A stretch of DNA of 25,744 nucleotides from Pelomyxa schiedti. Lineage: Eukaryota; Evosea; Pelobiontida; Pelomyxidae. Below are positions 1 through 11,251 of the stretch, in pieces. The translations under genes were made by a program, and so were the position numbers. How positions within the stretch are numbered: position 1 is the stretch's first letter; each line of letters opens with the position of its first letter. Under the pieces are notes generated by a model, which saw only the letters and a list, made by a program, of their open reading frames with translations, did not search any database and was not told where the DNA came from. The DNA lies in NCBI GenBank assembly GCA_020536535.1, contig JAHLWZ010001045.1:1-25744 (forward strand). Direction: 5' to 3'.

Positions 1-645
1 AAAGAGGGAGACAAGGAGGGGGAGGGGAATGGGCTGTATGACACGGACGAGGACGACGACAACGAGAAGTGGGTCGCCGACAACCTCGGTGCGTGTGTGA
101 GTGTGTGTGTGTGGTTGTGCCCCATGCCGTGACCGGAGATAATGATAATAATAATCATAATGCAAGGCTATATTTCCGCATGTGTGGTGGTGCTATTTTA
201 TTTGTTTTGGCAGTTAACAAAAAAAAAATATGCAAATTGCACATAGTAACCGCAAACACACAGGTTGCGGGGATGGAGTAGAGACTGATGCCCACTTGAG
301 TTGCCCGTGCTGCTTCACTTTGCTGTGCGTGGACTGCCAGCAGTATGTATCTCATTGTGAACCACACTCCGCTAACACAAAACAACCAGACACGAGGTAT
401 ACCACACACAATACCGGGCCATGTTTGTGCGGAACTGTAAAGTAGACAGGACCCAGACACTTACTTACGCAGACAACAGCGAACCAACAAAAACAACTAC
501 CGCTGCAAGGAGCACAGCTACCACCGTTGATGATGGCGCTTCTGGTGATACATACCACCCAGTGCTCTGTGCCAATTGTGGGCTTGAAGTTGGTGTGTTT
601 GACAAGGACGAACTCTATCACTTCTTCAACGTTATTCCCAGCTAG
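1..645 (+). CDS. EAPP: E2F-associated phosphoprotein (EAPP) homologue, 3' part
   Basis: The 5' end lies outside the window. Exons 1-88, 264-342 and 390-645 join in phase to give the last 140 residues. The first visible exon encodes an acidic stretch (TDEDDDNEKW). Exon 2 carries the family signature with paired cysteines (TDAHLSCPCCF, LCVDCQ), which continues across the 47-nt intron into HEVYHTQYRAMFVRNC. The C-terminus has a second Cys pair (LCANC) and the conserved ending DKDELYHFFNV. These Cys pairs look like zinc ligands. In animals EAPP is a nuclear phosphoprotein that binds E2F factors and affects E2F-dependent transcription; its role in a protist is not established. The first intron (89-263) starts with a TG-rich run. 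The neighbour at 760 is convergent, with 114 bp between stop codons. Confidence 0.85.
92..118. repeat. TG-rich run in intron 1 of the EAPP gene
   Basis: An imperfect (TG)n tract just after the splice donor of the first visible intron. It is noncoding and probably a simple microsatellite. Confidence 0.6.
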
Positions 646-759
646 ACACTATTGAATAACACGGTCTCTTCATTTGTCTTTGTACAAAAAAAAAAAAGGA
701 AGAATTTTTTCTATTCTCTAGTGTTACTTTTGTTTCTCTCTGGTTAGGTGTTTGAATAC

Positions 760-3700
760 CTAAGGATAGTACACATCAGGTTGTCCCTTTCTCATGTAAC
801 CACCACGCCCTGTGGGCCATAGCATGCAATTTGTAGCAGACCCTGGTACTGTGTATATTAGCATTCTGCCATCAAATGTGTGAATAACAATTTCCAAATC
901 GCTAAACATGCCGGGTTTAGAGTGAATAATAAAGTTGAAGGTGTAAACACACCCATCACCATCCAGGTCAGCAACAGTGGGTGTGGCGCAAGGCCCATTC
1001 CCATTTCCATTGAAACTGGTGTCACCTCCCCCTGCCGCGGCTGTGTTGAGTGGTACATCATGCAGCAACGTTCCCTGAACTAGGTGAGTGCGAGGACAAA
1101 CAGTGGGGAGTATTACTGTGTTGCTCAGAATGAAGAGGTGCTGGTTGTTCTCGGCGGAAGGTGGATCTGTTGGATATCCCCAGGTTACAAATATTACCTC
1201 AGCGATTCCATCCGCATTCTGTGTGGATCGATAAGTATTCTGGCTAAACACGGGAAAGACAAACCAAATCTACAAGAGCAGGTTCTGAACCTTCAATTGC
1301 GTGCACCTGTTCATTGAGTAAAAACTAGGAAAGTTTTTGATTTTTAGAACCTGAGGATTTATGCCGCAATAGGTGGCGAAATCCCACGTCCACTTGTGGG
1401 TTGCGGTGGAGTCGTAGCAACTTATAGTACCATCTCCAAAAGAGAATACCATTTCCAGATTAGAGTCCCCAGAAATGCTGCCAAATGATATGGCCGGGAT
1501 TGATGAAGCAGGATACCACTGTTCTTCTCTGCAAATGCAGCTCGCATTATAGCAATCCTATTGTGAAGGATATGTCTAAGCAATTGGGTAACCACTGGCT
1601 CGAACGGACAATACCTGGCAGGTTATAGTGCGCCATGAGGAGGTATCTCTGTATCAAAATGGGTCTTCCTCAACCCCGACCTTGTGGTGTTGGCAGTCGG
1701 GCTGCCTCCATTTCCATATGCACCATCCAGTACAAAAAGAGCGCGATATTGTGTGACATAATTACATGTAGGATCGAATCCAAGTTCTGAGTTGGGAAGA
1801 CTTAAAACTTCTGCTTGTCCATCGATATCTATATCCTACTTGAATTAACATCAGGCTTTTAGAGTTGGTGTAGATACCATGACAGAGGCAGGGCTCTGCG
1901 TAAATTGAAGCCACGGATCACCTCCAGGAACCTGATGGATTGAGAAGGGGGGGAAAAAAACAGAGGCACTCACACAAGGGGTGGCATCGTAGCATGGATC
2001 ACCAGCGGGAGCAACAAAAGGCCAACAGGAATCATAATGGAAGTGGCCTTCATCAGTTGTTTTGTTTGTCCAACGTGCTGTAGCTTGGCCCCAAGTCAGT
2101 TTCTTCTTCGAGGAGGGATTCTTGAAATATGTTGCCATATCTGTTCAATCAGTTAAGATAAATACAAAGGCATGAAAGAACTCTCTAACCTATGGCAAGT
2201 CCATCTGACTTGAAAGCTTGAATTTGGTGGTCATCATAAGTCGTTATAATTTCCAGCTTGTCATCATCGTCCATATTGCCTGAAAAGAGAAATTTAACTG
2301 GAGGGAAAAAAAAAGCAGAAGGAACCTATCCCAACATTCATTCCGTAGGTTCCGTAGCGGTAATGCCCTAGTATTAGGTGAACCTACAAGAGAAAAGATC
2401 ATTCTACGCACCCATTCCATTTCTTCCAGATTTTCCATCTCCCAGGCCATCCCCCATGTCACTTGTGTCAGTGTTGTACCTTGGCCATCCTGGGTAAAAG
2501 GTTCCATCTTTGCTTACAACATATATTTGAATTTTGCTATTCGTAGTGCTCATAATTAGTTCCATATTTCCATCCAGGTCCACTTGAAACATATTAGAGG
2601 AAGTAAGTAAGATTACTTGCGCTCACGATCAGCTGCAGCCATGCCTCTGATTTCACCAGAGGAAATCTTCCCTCATTATTAGTGATGTCTGGTACAAGGA
2701 GAGAACGGTACATAGGGATAACTAGAACCAGAAAGTGAAACAGGGAAACCAGTTTTTGCAACGAACGTCCTGGTTGATGAGTCCCATTCCCAACAGTAAA
2801 TCTGATGAATTATGTTAAAACTAATAGAACTAGTAGACAGAGGCAATAGAGACCCTTAGTCCAGCCGACGCACACAGATCGTAGGCCCCGTTTCCGTCAA
2901 TATCAGCTACAATCTAGTGGAGATGTTAGAAATCTGGTGTTCGGACAATGGAAACAATGGACTTCGTACGTGTGAGGTGTACACCCTGGCAGAGTTTACA
3001 GTAAAGTCCGAGCCAATTTTGTTCCCCAAAGAGTCGTACACGGTGCACTTGTAACTGCACACGATGATTTCGTTGCAGTTTGAGGTACAAGAGGTGTTTT
3101 GATCTAAATCTATAACCACCGGAGAAGCGAACCAGAATGTGTTGAGCCACTGGACATACTTTTGCATAACGGGCGCTGCCACACTGGGAGAATTGTTAAC
3201 TTTATCTGCCAAGATAAAAGCATCCGGTACCCGGCTGAGCCATCCAATGACGAGCAAGTTGTCATGCGAAGCCCATTGACAAATATACTAGCACCTTTTG
3301 GGTATGTGATAACGAGTTTGCCACTTTGACAACCATTTTCCTGGCATATAGTTGAGAACTGAAATGAAATGGAATGGAGTGTACCGAGGCATAGATTTGT
3401 AAACCACCCATTATAAGAATTGCAGATAGAAGCAGCGTAACAGTCAGTACTCTTCCGAAGCTTCTTGAGCCCACACCAAGCACCATACAAGCAACGCAAC
3501 TAATGATCATAAATGCAACAGAAGGCTTCATAACTGTAGAGGCACTGGTATCCGTGCTTTTCACATGAGAAACAGAAGATTCTGGTTCAGAAGATTGTTG
3601 CTCAGAATCTGAGTGAGTGTGTGAACTAGAGCGTGATTGTGAATGGGAAATGGAACGCGAAACAGAGTCCAAATGAGAGTTGGAATTGGATTCAGAATCA

Positions 3701-4578
3701 GACATGGAGTGAGATTGAGAGCGAGAATTTGAGTGAGAGGTGGAGTGGGATTGAGCACCAGATTCAGACAGTGGTGTGGAAGTGGAAGTGGAATGAGAAT
3801 GGGATTGGGAATGGGATTGGGAAAGGGAATGGGATTGGGAATGGGAATTTGAATTTGAATTGGGAGGAGACCCAGAATCAGAGTCAGAGAGCGATACAGA
3901 CATGGAGTGCAATTCAGACGCGGGGTTAGAGTGAGATTCAGCGGAGAAGTCCACGAAGGGGGATGTAGATATTGAGCCAGATTGCGAGAGAGAATAAGAG
4001 AAGGAAGTCAGGCCAGAATTGGAGGTTGAACCCGGAAGAGAATGTGATCCAGAGGTGGGGGCAGAAGTAGAAGCCGTCGAAGTAGGAGTAGAGCCAGAGA
4101 CGGAACCAGAAGCAGAAGCAGCAGAATGAGAAACGGAATCGGAGTCGGAACCAGACCTGGAATGACTGCTGCTTTTGACCGAAATGCCGAACTCAGCAGA
4201 GAACGAGCTGGCCGCGCTCACATCGGCTCCGAATTGCAAGTCCAAGGAATCCAGTGTGCTCTGGGTCGACGCCAACAACTGGAATCCCCATGCCGATCCT
4301 GCCACAGCCTGTGTGGAATGAAATTTTGATTTTTTAATTATGATGTGATGTGAATCAGAAAGTGGCATAGCACATACCTCTACTTGTAAGGTAGGGTTTG
4401 ACATCTGAAGATAGAGGGTCTTGGCTGTCCCATAACCTGTGGGCAGCCCCCCCGTCACCGTTCGTGATAATGTGCACGTAGTTGCACATCACGCGTGTCC
4501 CATAATAACGGACACCGCCAGCACGGCAAGGAGTCGCGACGCGCGATTGTTGACGACGTTACCCGCTGAGACACACAT
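760..4578 (-). CDS. Ser-rich membrane protein with C-terminal FG-GAP repeats
   Basis: Phase-consistent exons: 4563-4578(?), 4378-4436, 3334-4308, 2985-3287, 2854-2913, 2712-2801, 2627-2666, 2412-2582, 2326-2367, 2190-2279, 1974-2140, 1878-1931, 1681-1835, 1615-1648, 1351-1557, 1265-1306, 760-1239. The 325-codon exon is a low-complexity Ser-rich stretch (SxSxSHSQ-type) followed by two hydrophobic segments (near VAFMIISCVACMVLGVG and VLTVTLLLSAILIMGG). The rest shows repeated FG-GAP/VCBS motifs: IVADIDGNGAYDL, AADLDLDGNMELI, GNMDDDDKLEIITTYDD, DIDIDGQAEVL, VADLDGDG. Such repeats form calcium-binding beta-propellers like the integrin-alpha head, so an adhesion or surface role is inferred. The 5' end is uncertain: from the ATG at 4578 an unspliced reading gives a signal-peptide-like run (LLAVLAVSVIMGHA) before a stop, so another first splice could give a secreted N-terminus. 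Confidence 0.75.
3540..4170. repeat. Degenerate Ser-codon repeat encoding the SxSx region
   Basis: Imperfect tandem hexamers, read on the minus strand as alternating Ser and His/Gln/Asn/Asp/Thr/Gly codons, sit inside one exon of the FG-GAP gene. The purine-only character of the plus strand (GAATGGGATTGGGAAT-type) is striking. The array stays in frame for roughly 200 codons and probably forms an extended, possibly O-glycosylated stalk. Confidence 0.7.
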
Positions 4579-4807
4579 CAGCCTCGTTTTTCTTTGTGTT
4601 TTTCTGTTTCCCGGAAGAGTTTGGATGATGTCCCTTCGGCTGAGATCTGTTTCAGAAAATCGGAGGAAACCAAGATCTGAGTTTCGCAGGAGGACTGGGA
4701 GTGAGTCCTCCTGACAAGCAGAGTAATGTGTTGGTTACTCTTGCGCGGTTACGCTTCCCTGCAGTGAGACGATCAAAGTTCGAACCGTGATCAAAACACC
4801 AAAACTG
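4579..4807. promoter_or_regulatory. Divergent intergenic region, FG-GAP gene / RMC1
   Basis: About 230 bp separate the proposed start of the minus-strand FG-GAP gene from the ATG of the plus-strand RMC1 gene. It must hold both promoters and both 5' UTRs. I could not pick out a convincing TATA box or other named element. Confidence 0.4.
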
Positions 4808-7800
4808 ATGTCGGTCGAACCGCCGCACGACGCAGCGACCATCGACGGGGACAGCCCCACTCCCCGCAGTCCGCCCCCTGCCTACGGAGATCTCGCGGAG
4901 GGGAGCTCCTTGTCCCCCTCCCTGTCGCCTCCGCCGGGCGGCCCCCCCGCAGTCGGCAGCACCAGCACCCCGCACCAACACCACCACCACAACAACCAAC
5001 ACGCGAGCAACAGGCTCGGCGGGCCCCCCGGCGCCTTCTCCGGGCGGGCCTCCGCGTCCCGGTCCGTGTCCCCGCGCCCCTCGTCGCCCATCACCGACGT
5101 CGCCCCCGCCCCCGCCGCGGGGCCCACGGGCGGCACCGCGCTGGCCTCGCTGGTGGTCCGCCGCAGAACCGTACAAACTCCACCCAGATGCGCTGCTGCC
5201 GACTCCGCGTCCTCGTCCTCCTCCTGCGACGAGCATCGCGGCGGCGACCAACGAGGCGGGAAGGCCGAGGGCCGACGTACCGAAGAGGACGAGCTGGCGT
5301 CGAAACAAGCGTCTACTTCGGCGTCCGAGCCACAGCCGGGGGGCGATTATGGGTGCGGTGCAGCAACACATCCGGCTACTACTAGTACTAGTAGTAGTGC
5401 TACTAGCTGTGCGTCCATTGGTGGGAATACTTGTAGTACTGGCGAATCTACTAGTACTAGTTATGTTGGAGGGGGTGACATTATTGTCAAAAGGGGGCAC
5501 TCCATGCCCATAATAAAGTCACCGCTATTGCCGCCTAACCAGCGCAGAGCTACGGGGAGCAGCGATGTTGGATGCGATGGAGTAAGCGCATCGCACTCGC
5601 TGCTATCTGTGTGCGAGGACCTGGTCATAGACGCTCACACCCTTCTGAGGAGGCCAATTATGGGAGGAGAGAGTGTGATTGAGGAAAGCAGAAGCGGCCT
5701 GCAACAGGAAGCGAAGCCAATAGAAGGCACGTCGAAGTTTGTTCCGCTTTCCCACGTTACTGCCCCTGGTTCAGCATATGATAGAGGAGGAACGGGGCAC
5801 AGAGTGTGGTGCCACTCTTACTACCTTGTGAGGGATGTGGTTGTTTTGCATGCCCACGTTCTGAAGCAACACCAGCAGATAAGTGTGGTAGAAAATGATG
5901 CCAAGCTGGCTTCCAAGGGTTTGCCTCAGAAGCCCACTGCCTTGCCCCCGCAGCCTCCTGCTACATCGGGGCCGGGATCAAGGCCAGCTTCACTCTCTAA
6001 GTCCTCCATGATCTCGTTTTCCCAAATGGTTACTGGCGGACCCAAAGAAGGAGCAATAATTTCAGGGGAAATGTGGCTATCACGCCTCGATTTCACAGAA
6101 AAGCCCAAGTTATCCATGTGTGCTTTTCGTAGTTTAAACGGCAAATAAAGTAAACTTTACAAACAGAGTTACAGAAGTGCCACAATTGATGAGCACTGGG
6201 AGTATACATACCTGCTTTGATTGCCAATTTTCAGAAGATAATAACTACATTTCTTTCATGTTTGAAAATCGACTGGTGCGCGGTCACATTACAGTGTTTT
6301 CTTTCGTGTAACCAATTACCAGGAATTTGTCCTCACCCATCATAAGGAACACAGTCACCTTCTCCACGACCTCAAAAAAGCACATTTGTTGCAAGTTATG
6401 TGGTGCAACACCCCACTTGTACCACACAAACACACTCCAACACCTACAGTCACAGCACTACATAAGATCAAACCCGCCTATCTACTGATAATGACTTCTC
6501 TGGATATTTCACTGGCCAAGGTAGCCCTCCTTACATCCTTTTCAACCTCTAATTCCTCAAAAGATCAAATCTGATTTGAAATCCATTCAAACAATATCAA
6601 ATACTTCATTCGCCGCCTCTTGGTGGTACCCACTGGTACTATCCCACTCCCATTGAATTTATTTTTCCCTCCTAACCGAATTTAGCCCAACCAATTTGCC
6701 ATATTCGGGTATTCTGCTTACCGCCATCAGACTGCTCTATTTAATATTGATAACCCACATGCCACATACACCTTCTCACACCCCAATATCCACATGAAAA
6801 CTGTAAAAATAAGCCCTCCAGAAAGAGGGAACCCCCTCATTTTGCAGTCACGAGATTGCTCTTACCTCAATTTGTATGCACACAGCTCCCTTTCAGCTAA
6901 ATTTAATTAGTTGCATCCCACAGATACAACGAATGGTATCTGGTGTATCTCCCATCAGAAATGACTGAAATTGTCCTTGCCAAAGATCCTGCACTGCCAC
7001 AACCCTTACCACAGCATTCTTTCACGAGAATTCCTTTACCAATGGATTTTGCTGTGTCGGGGGTGATGAATTTTATCAGCTATGACAATTTACTGATTCT
7101 ATTCAATACTACTACCAAGGTAAAAACCTTCTTTACCGAAAGTATTCCATCTCATGCGGTGAAGGAAGTCATTGCCGCAGATGTTCAAAATCAATTGAAT
7201 ATCATAACTCCTAGTTCAGTGGCTGCACTGCAAAACAGAGTTGCTAGCTTCTTGCACTCGAATTATTTCTATGATTTACGGGATGACTCCCTCTTTCAAC
7301 TTCAGGTTTCCACTCTCTTTATCTTCTTTCTTGATAAAACAATAGGTTGACCTCAACCAATCACTATACTTATCTGCGAATTTCGACCTGGGAATTAAAA
7401 CTCTTTTATTGAGATCGAGCAAAAACTTGATTCATGTAATTCTCAACGCACTGAAGGTAAGGACCACAAATTATAAAATGTAGTTTGTTTATGTGAGAAA
7501 GGACGTAATTCTATCACTTCTACCTTTGCCCATCATATCAAAAACCTTTGAACATGTTACTAAATCATTGTCTCTCGAGATTCAGCGGTACATTCCCTAT
7601 CGCCCTTCCAAAAGTAGCACTCATTTTTACAGAGAGTTCCATAAAGCAGTTGGCGAGGATGTTCCAGCAAATATTGTCAATACAGGGCCGAAAAGTCTTG
7701 CAATATCTGAATACCATATCGTCAATCACGTTTTTTATCCAATACTGGAGAACTCTGACGAGGTATTCTTTGGAGTTCATAAATTATCCCTCCGGTGCCT

Positions 7801-8687
7801 AACTAGTCTTCCAGAACAGGAAAACTCATCTTCTGCATGTAATATTAGAATATATACGCTTTTTAGCTCTATTTGATATTTATTTGGAACCTAGTCTGTG
7901 TAAAATATTAGTAACAGTACTCCTGCAACTTAAAAAAGTACCCTTGCTCTCTGAGGTTGGTACATTTCTTCTTTGCTTGTTCTTAAAAAGACTATAAGTT
8001 GCTTGAACATTGCATCATCGAATATAGTCGAGGTACATTCTCAAGAACTTGGCGGCCAACTCCTAATTCCAAGCAGAAGTCATTGATGTACTCCTTGGAG
8101 AATATGCAACCTCGGACTCTGTGCAAATGGCCATTGACCTCATGATTTCTCACAAAGATGCGAATGTCTATGATGTTCTATTGCGGGAGAACAGAGTACT
8201 TCTCCTTCCACACACACAACCGCCAAAAATCATCATCCCGCATGCTAGCTAATGCACCAAAAAGGCAATTGAGGCACTCCGGCGGGCCAGGCAGCACTAC
8301 ATTACAAACGAGAATGTGTCAGACACCGCGGAATTGACCCGGCTATACACCCTCTACGGGAAAGCACTTCCCGTCACAGTGAACCAACGAACAATTCACT
8401 TCGCGGTGGTAACTGAACTCATGGTAAGTGCACCCGTAGAAGTGCTGATATCATCCACATCCAACAACACACTATCATCATTCAGTGACACCCTTGATGA
8501 TGCCACTGACAACGGTCCTCACACAGACACCCACGCTCACACCTCAGCCTCTTCATCAACAAGCAAACATATGCTGTCAATATCAGAACCGTTGTCAATA
8601 CCAAGACCTCCCACTGATTTGGAACAAACACTGTCATTTGATCAGCCACCACTTCCACCCTCTCCTCCATTATTGGGCCAAGAATGA
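4808..8687 (+). CDS. RMC1: RMC1/Mic1 homologue (Mon1-Ccz1 complex subunit)
   Basis: Twelve exons join in phase: 4808-6128, 6175-6275, 6323-6520, 6564-6635, 6686-6873, 6924-7305, 7346-7456, 7502-7838, 7867-7959, 7991-8032, 8077-8195, 8265-8687, giving about 1128 aa. RMC1 (C18orf8, Mic1) is the third subunit of the metazoan Mon1-Ccz1 exchange factor that activates Rab7 on late endosomes. Residues 1 to about 400 are low-complexity Pro/Ser/Thr/Gly-rich, an extension absent from human RMC1. The middle (about 430-760) fits the RMC1 beta-propeller (CQFSEDNNYISFMF, VMWCNTPLV, SWWYPLPNQFAIFGYSA, NEWYLVYLP). The C-terminal half fits the helical Mic1 domain (SVQMAIDLMI, VYDVLLRENRAIEALRRAR). The tail beyond about residue 1040 is again Ser/Pro-rich. 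The ATG at 4808 is the first in frame. The convergent TMPK gene follows after 80 bp. Confidence 0.8.
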
Positions 8688-8767
8688 ACGTTCATTCTAA
8701 GACCCAGTTTTGTCTAAAGTATTTTGTTTTCATTTCTTTTCCATTTCAAAAGAAAAATAGATAGTAT

Positions 8768-9876
8768 CTATGACCACAGTGGAGGGGGAAGGTCGAGATC
8801 AACCAGACACCGGGACATAAGGGCGTTGGTGTGCGAAACAATCTGTTCATGTATCTCCTGTATGGACTTTGTTGCATCAATTACACACCAGTAGGGTTCT
8901 TGCAAAGCGTTGAATACTGCTGCAACTTTGGACTGGAACTCTTCCTTGTCGTATCTAAGTTGGTGGAAGCGAAATGTAAGCCTTAGTTAAATGTGGCAAC
9001 GTGCAAACCGTTCTTCGCCATAAGCAGAGCGTTTCGTGGCAAACTCCGCTACAGTGCAGTGAGAAAGCCAGTAGGAGGGAGGGTCTTTTTTTGGACTTCA
9101 GAACCTGGCATTTTGAGATAGAAAACCACATCCGGTCTTGGCAGTCCTCTGTCCGGGTTTTTGCACCACTCCACATCCAAACCTTTGGCCCCCGTGTACG
9201 CAGTGCCAGAATATGCATACCTTGTGTTTGATGAATGATCGGAGACTAATAAGGGAGAGATTGAACCTATCGGAAATGACAGTGATACCATTCTTAAGGT
9301 TATTCAGTATAGTGTCAGTTGATTCCCACCTGCAGGCAAGGAAATTCTTTCACTCACGACGAAATTTTGGAGTTGTAGTACCATTTTCTTACCGGTTTGC
9401 CGAGTAAAGAAGGTGAATGGTCTGTGCATTAAAATCCATGGTCCCCTTTAAGAATTGATCAATCAGAGACCCGACGCTCGTAGTTCTATTCGGGTACCTG
9501 ACTGCAAATCAAATGACCAGTGAGCGATTATTTGTATACGAAACGAAAATACACATGTCAATACACATCCACCACACGTTTGATTATGGAAACACAATAT
9601 CATCATAATACGTGGGTGACCACAGAGCATCAAGAAAGAGAAGGATGCACCAAGGACAGCCCCGCCGCCGCCGCCGTCGCGAGCACATAGGTATTCGTGC
9701 AGCATCGCAGATTGCGTTGTCTTGCCGCACCTGTCCAGGCCCTCAAACACAACAAACAACCCCCTCTTTCTCCTACCACTCGGCTCCACTACTCCCGGAG
9801 CAGCAGCAGGTGCGCGGTCCTCCGCCGCGTCGCCACCACAACCACCACCACCGTCGTGTCGCATTTCCGCCGTCAT
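8768..9876 (-). CDS. TMPK: Thymidylate kinase (dTMP kinase)
   Basis: Six exons join in phase: 9651-9876, 9393-9501, 9267-9329, 9105-9220, 9009-9048, 8768-8954, giving 246 aa. The enzyme phosphorylates dTMP to dTDP with ATP, in dTTP synthesis. Diagnostic motifs appear in order: P-loop [11 protein letters not shown] (residues 44-54); [18 protein letters not shown]; the DR(Y) motif [18 protein letters not shown]; the [10 protein letters not shown] strand; and [11 protein letters not shown] near the C-terminus. The family is usually about 210 residues; the excess is an N-terminal Gly/Ala-rich extension of about 38 residues with little similarity to a targeting peptide. No catalytic position is visibly lost. 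The start is the ATG 48 bp from the ATG of the divergent gene at 9925, so the two probably share a promoter. Confidence 0.93.
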
Positions 9877-9924
9877 TTATTCGGCAAAATAATTCTCTTC
9901 TTTCTACTATTTTCCTGGAATCCA
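9877..9924. promoter_or_regulatory. Very short divergent promoter region
   Basis: Only 48 bp lie between the TMPK start and the first plausible ATG of the plus-strand gene (105 bp if translation starts at the next Met, 9982). Transcripts of the two genes probably overlap or have very short leaders. No named element recognised. Confidence 0.35.
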
Positions 9925-11115
9925 ATGCAAACGGGACTTTGGGCAACCCACAATGCACGTGACCAACTTCTCGCGTTGGCCATGGCATCGCACCCACGGT
10001 GCGGGGCGCACAGCCCGGCGCGGGGGTTCATGTCCCTCCCGCCCCTGGCCACATCCCCATTGTGGGAGTGGTGCCTCAGCGACACCGCCGTCTGGTTCGG
10101 CCTTTTCACAGAAATGCCTTTCCCCACCGAATCGGTTTACAACCGGTTCGCCCTGTCGTCGGCCCTCAACAGCCCGATCAGCAGCACACACAAGGCAACA
10201 AATTGTGGGAGCAGCAGCACCTTCCACGGTGCCCTGAGCGTCAACCGTGTTGTTTTGGGTCGCGCCAATGACCCAGAGTTACTCCCCTCGAGGGTCTTTA
10301 CTTTGGACTCTGCAGCAAGTGGCTTCGAAAACACGCTGTGGTGGTCCAGGGCAATAACGCTCATCACGGTCAACGAGAAGTGGGTTGTTGAATGCAGCAG
10401 GAACGGCAGGGACCTTAGGCTTCTGAACATGGCTCAGAATCCCCCCCTCCGGATTGGTGGCAATGACCCAGGCGTGAAGGTGAGGCTGGTGTGGCCTGGT
10501 TATCTGGCAGATACCTTCAATGTGGCATGCAGAGGTGCATTGCTCAACAAGAGCTGTCTCGATGAGGCCGTGGTGGTGTCTGAGAATGAGGACTCCCTCT
10601 TTCTCATGGTGATAGATTTGGGGAAAACATACACCACGAAGGAGCCTGTGGTGTTGCACCTTGTCACTTGGAAGCATCCCGAGGGTGTCAGCTTCTTTGG
10701 ATCCGGGATAGCGATGACGAAGTCAACCACTGGCCAGTGCGTTGTGTATGTTGAAATGCGTTCTCTTGGATCAGGAACCGTGCTTGAGTTCCTGGTGGAT
10801 GGAACCGCCACACCCAAGCCAATCTCTGATCTTGCAAATCAGGTGTCTCAGTTGAGTTCATCACTGTTTTGCATCTCCAAGGCTGGGCCTTCATTAGAAA
10901 TCTGGGATTGCAACAACACATCAAGCCCACTGAGAGTAATGGAAGCAAGGGCTGGTGCCTATGCACCCCTGATTGCTGAATCAGGGTTCCTGTTTTGCAG
11001 GAGAGAGTCCAGCAATGGAATTGAGGTCACTGATTCACATTGCAACCTTGTTTGCACAATTGTTTTGCCATCCCATCCAATGTATGGTTTCCAGGTCACA
11101 GGTTTTGTTTTGTGA
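9925..11115 (+). CDS. Uncharacterised protein, member of a local paralogous family
   Basis: A single uninterrupted frame of 397 codons from ATG 9925 (alternative start 9982, MASHPRCG); the frame is open upstream too. I do not recognise a catalytic domain. The N-terminus (RDQLLALAMASHPRCG then SPARG) resembles a motif I associate with large lineage-specific families in archamoebae; that is memory, not a search result. The C-terminal 270 residues alternate beta-strand-like hydrophobic runs (ALTLITVNEKWVV-like, LFLMVIDLGKTY, SLEIWDCNN) with polar loops, compatible with a beta-propeller. The minus-strand gene at 24840-25744 has matching blocks (DELLIVS...VVDLENTY; ISDSHIFISK...TIWDY). No signal peptide or clear membrane segment is visible. 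GC content is high at the 5' end and falls along the gene. Confidence 0.7.
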   Translation: MQTGLWATHNARDQLLALAMASHPRCGAHSPARGFMSLPPLATSPLWEWCLSDTAVWFGLFTEMPFPTESVYNRFALSSALNSPISSTHKATNCGSSSTFHGALSVNRVVLGRANDPELLPSRVFTLDSAASGFENTLWWSRAITLITVNEKWVVECSRNGRDLRLLNMAQNPPLRIGGNDPGVKVRLVWPGYLADTFNVACRGALLNKSCLDEAVVVSENEDSLFLMVIDLGKTYTTKEPVVLHLVTWKHPEGVSFFGSGIAMTKSTTGQCVVYVEMRSLGSGTVLEFLVDGTATPKPISDLANQVSQLSSSLFCISKAGPSLEIWDCNNTSSPLRVMEARAGAYAPLIAESGFLFCRRESSNGIEVTDSHCNLVCTIVLPSHPMYGFQVTGFVL

Positions 11116-11251
11116 CATTGGATCATCCTGTGTCAACTCAATTATGTTCTTCAAAAGAATACAAAGGGAAATGTTATTGAGTTCTCTCAAGATAAGAAGA
11201 ATCGCAGTTGTACAGGCCAAACATTCCCCCTCATTTCTTTTTGTGAAGACT

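Noticed and set aside
2667-2717. Apparent frameshift in the FG-GAP gene near 2715
   Set aside because: A 45-nt intron (2667-2711, GTACCG..GAAG, with CACTAAT near its 3' end) restores the frame in phase 0 without any sequence error.
4652-5500. 282-codon minus-strand open frame
   Set aside because: GC-rich shadow of the RMC1 first exon; Gly/Arg/Val repeats without domain character, and the plus frame continues through introns into recognisable sequence.
6276-6322. One-base frameshift in RMC1 after ...RGHITVFSF
   Set aside because: The stretch is a 47-nt intron starting at GTGCGC; its removal joins FMFENRL to EFVLTHHK in phase.
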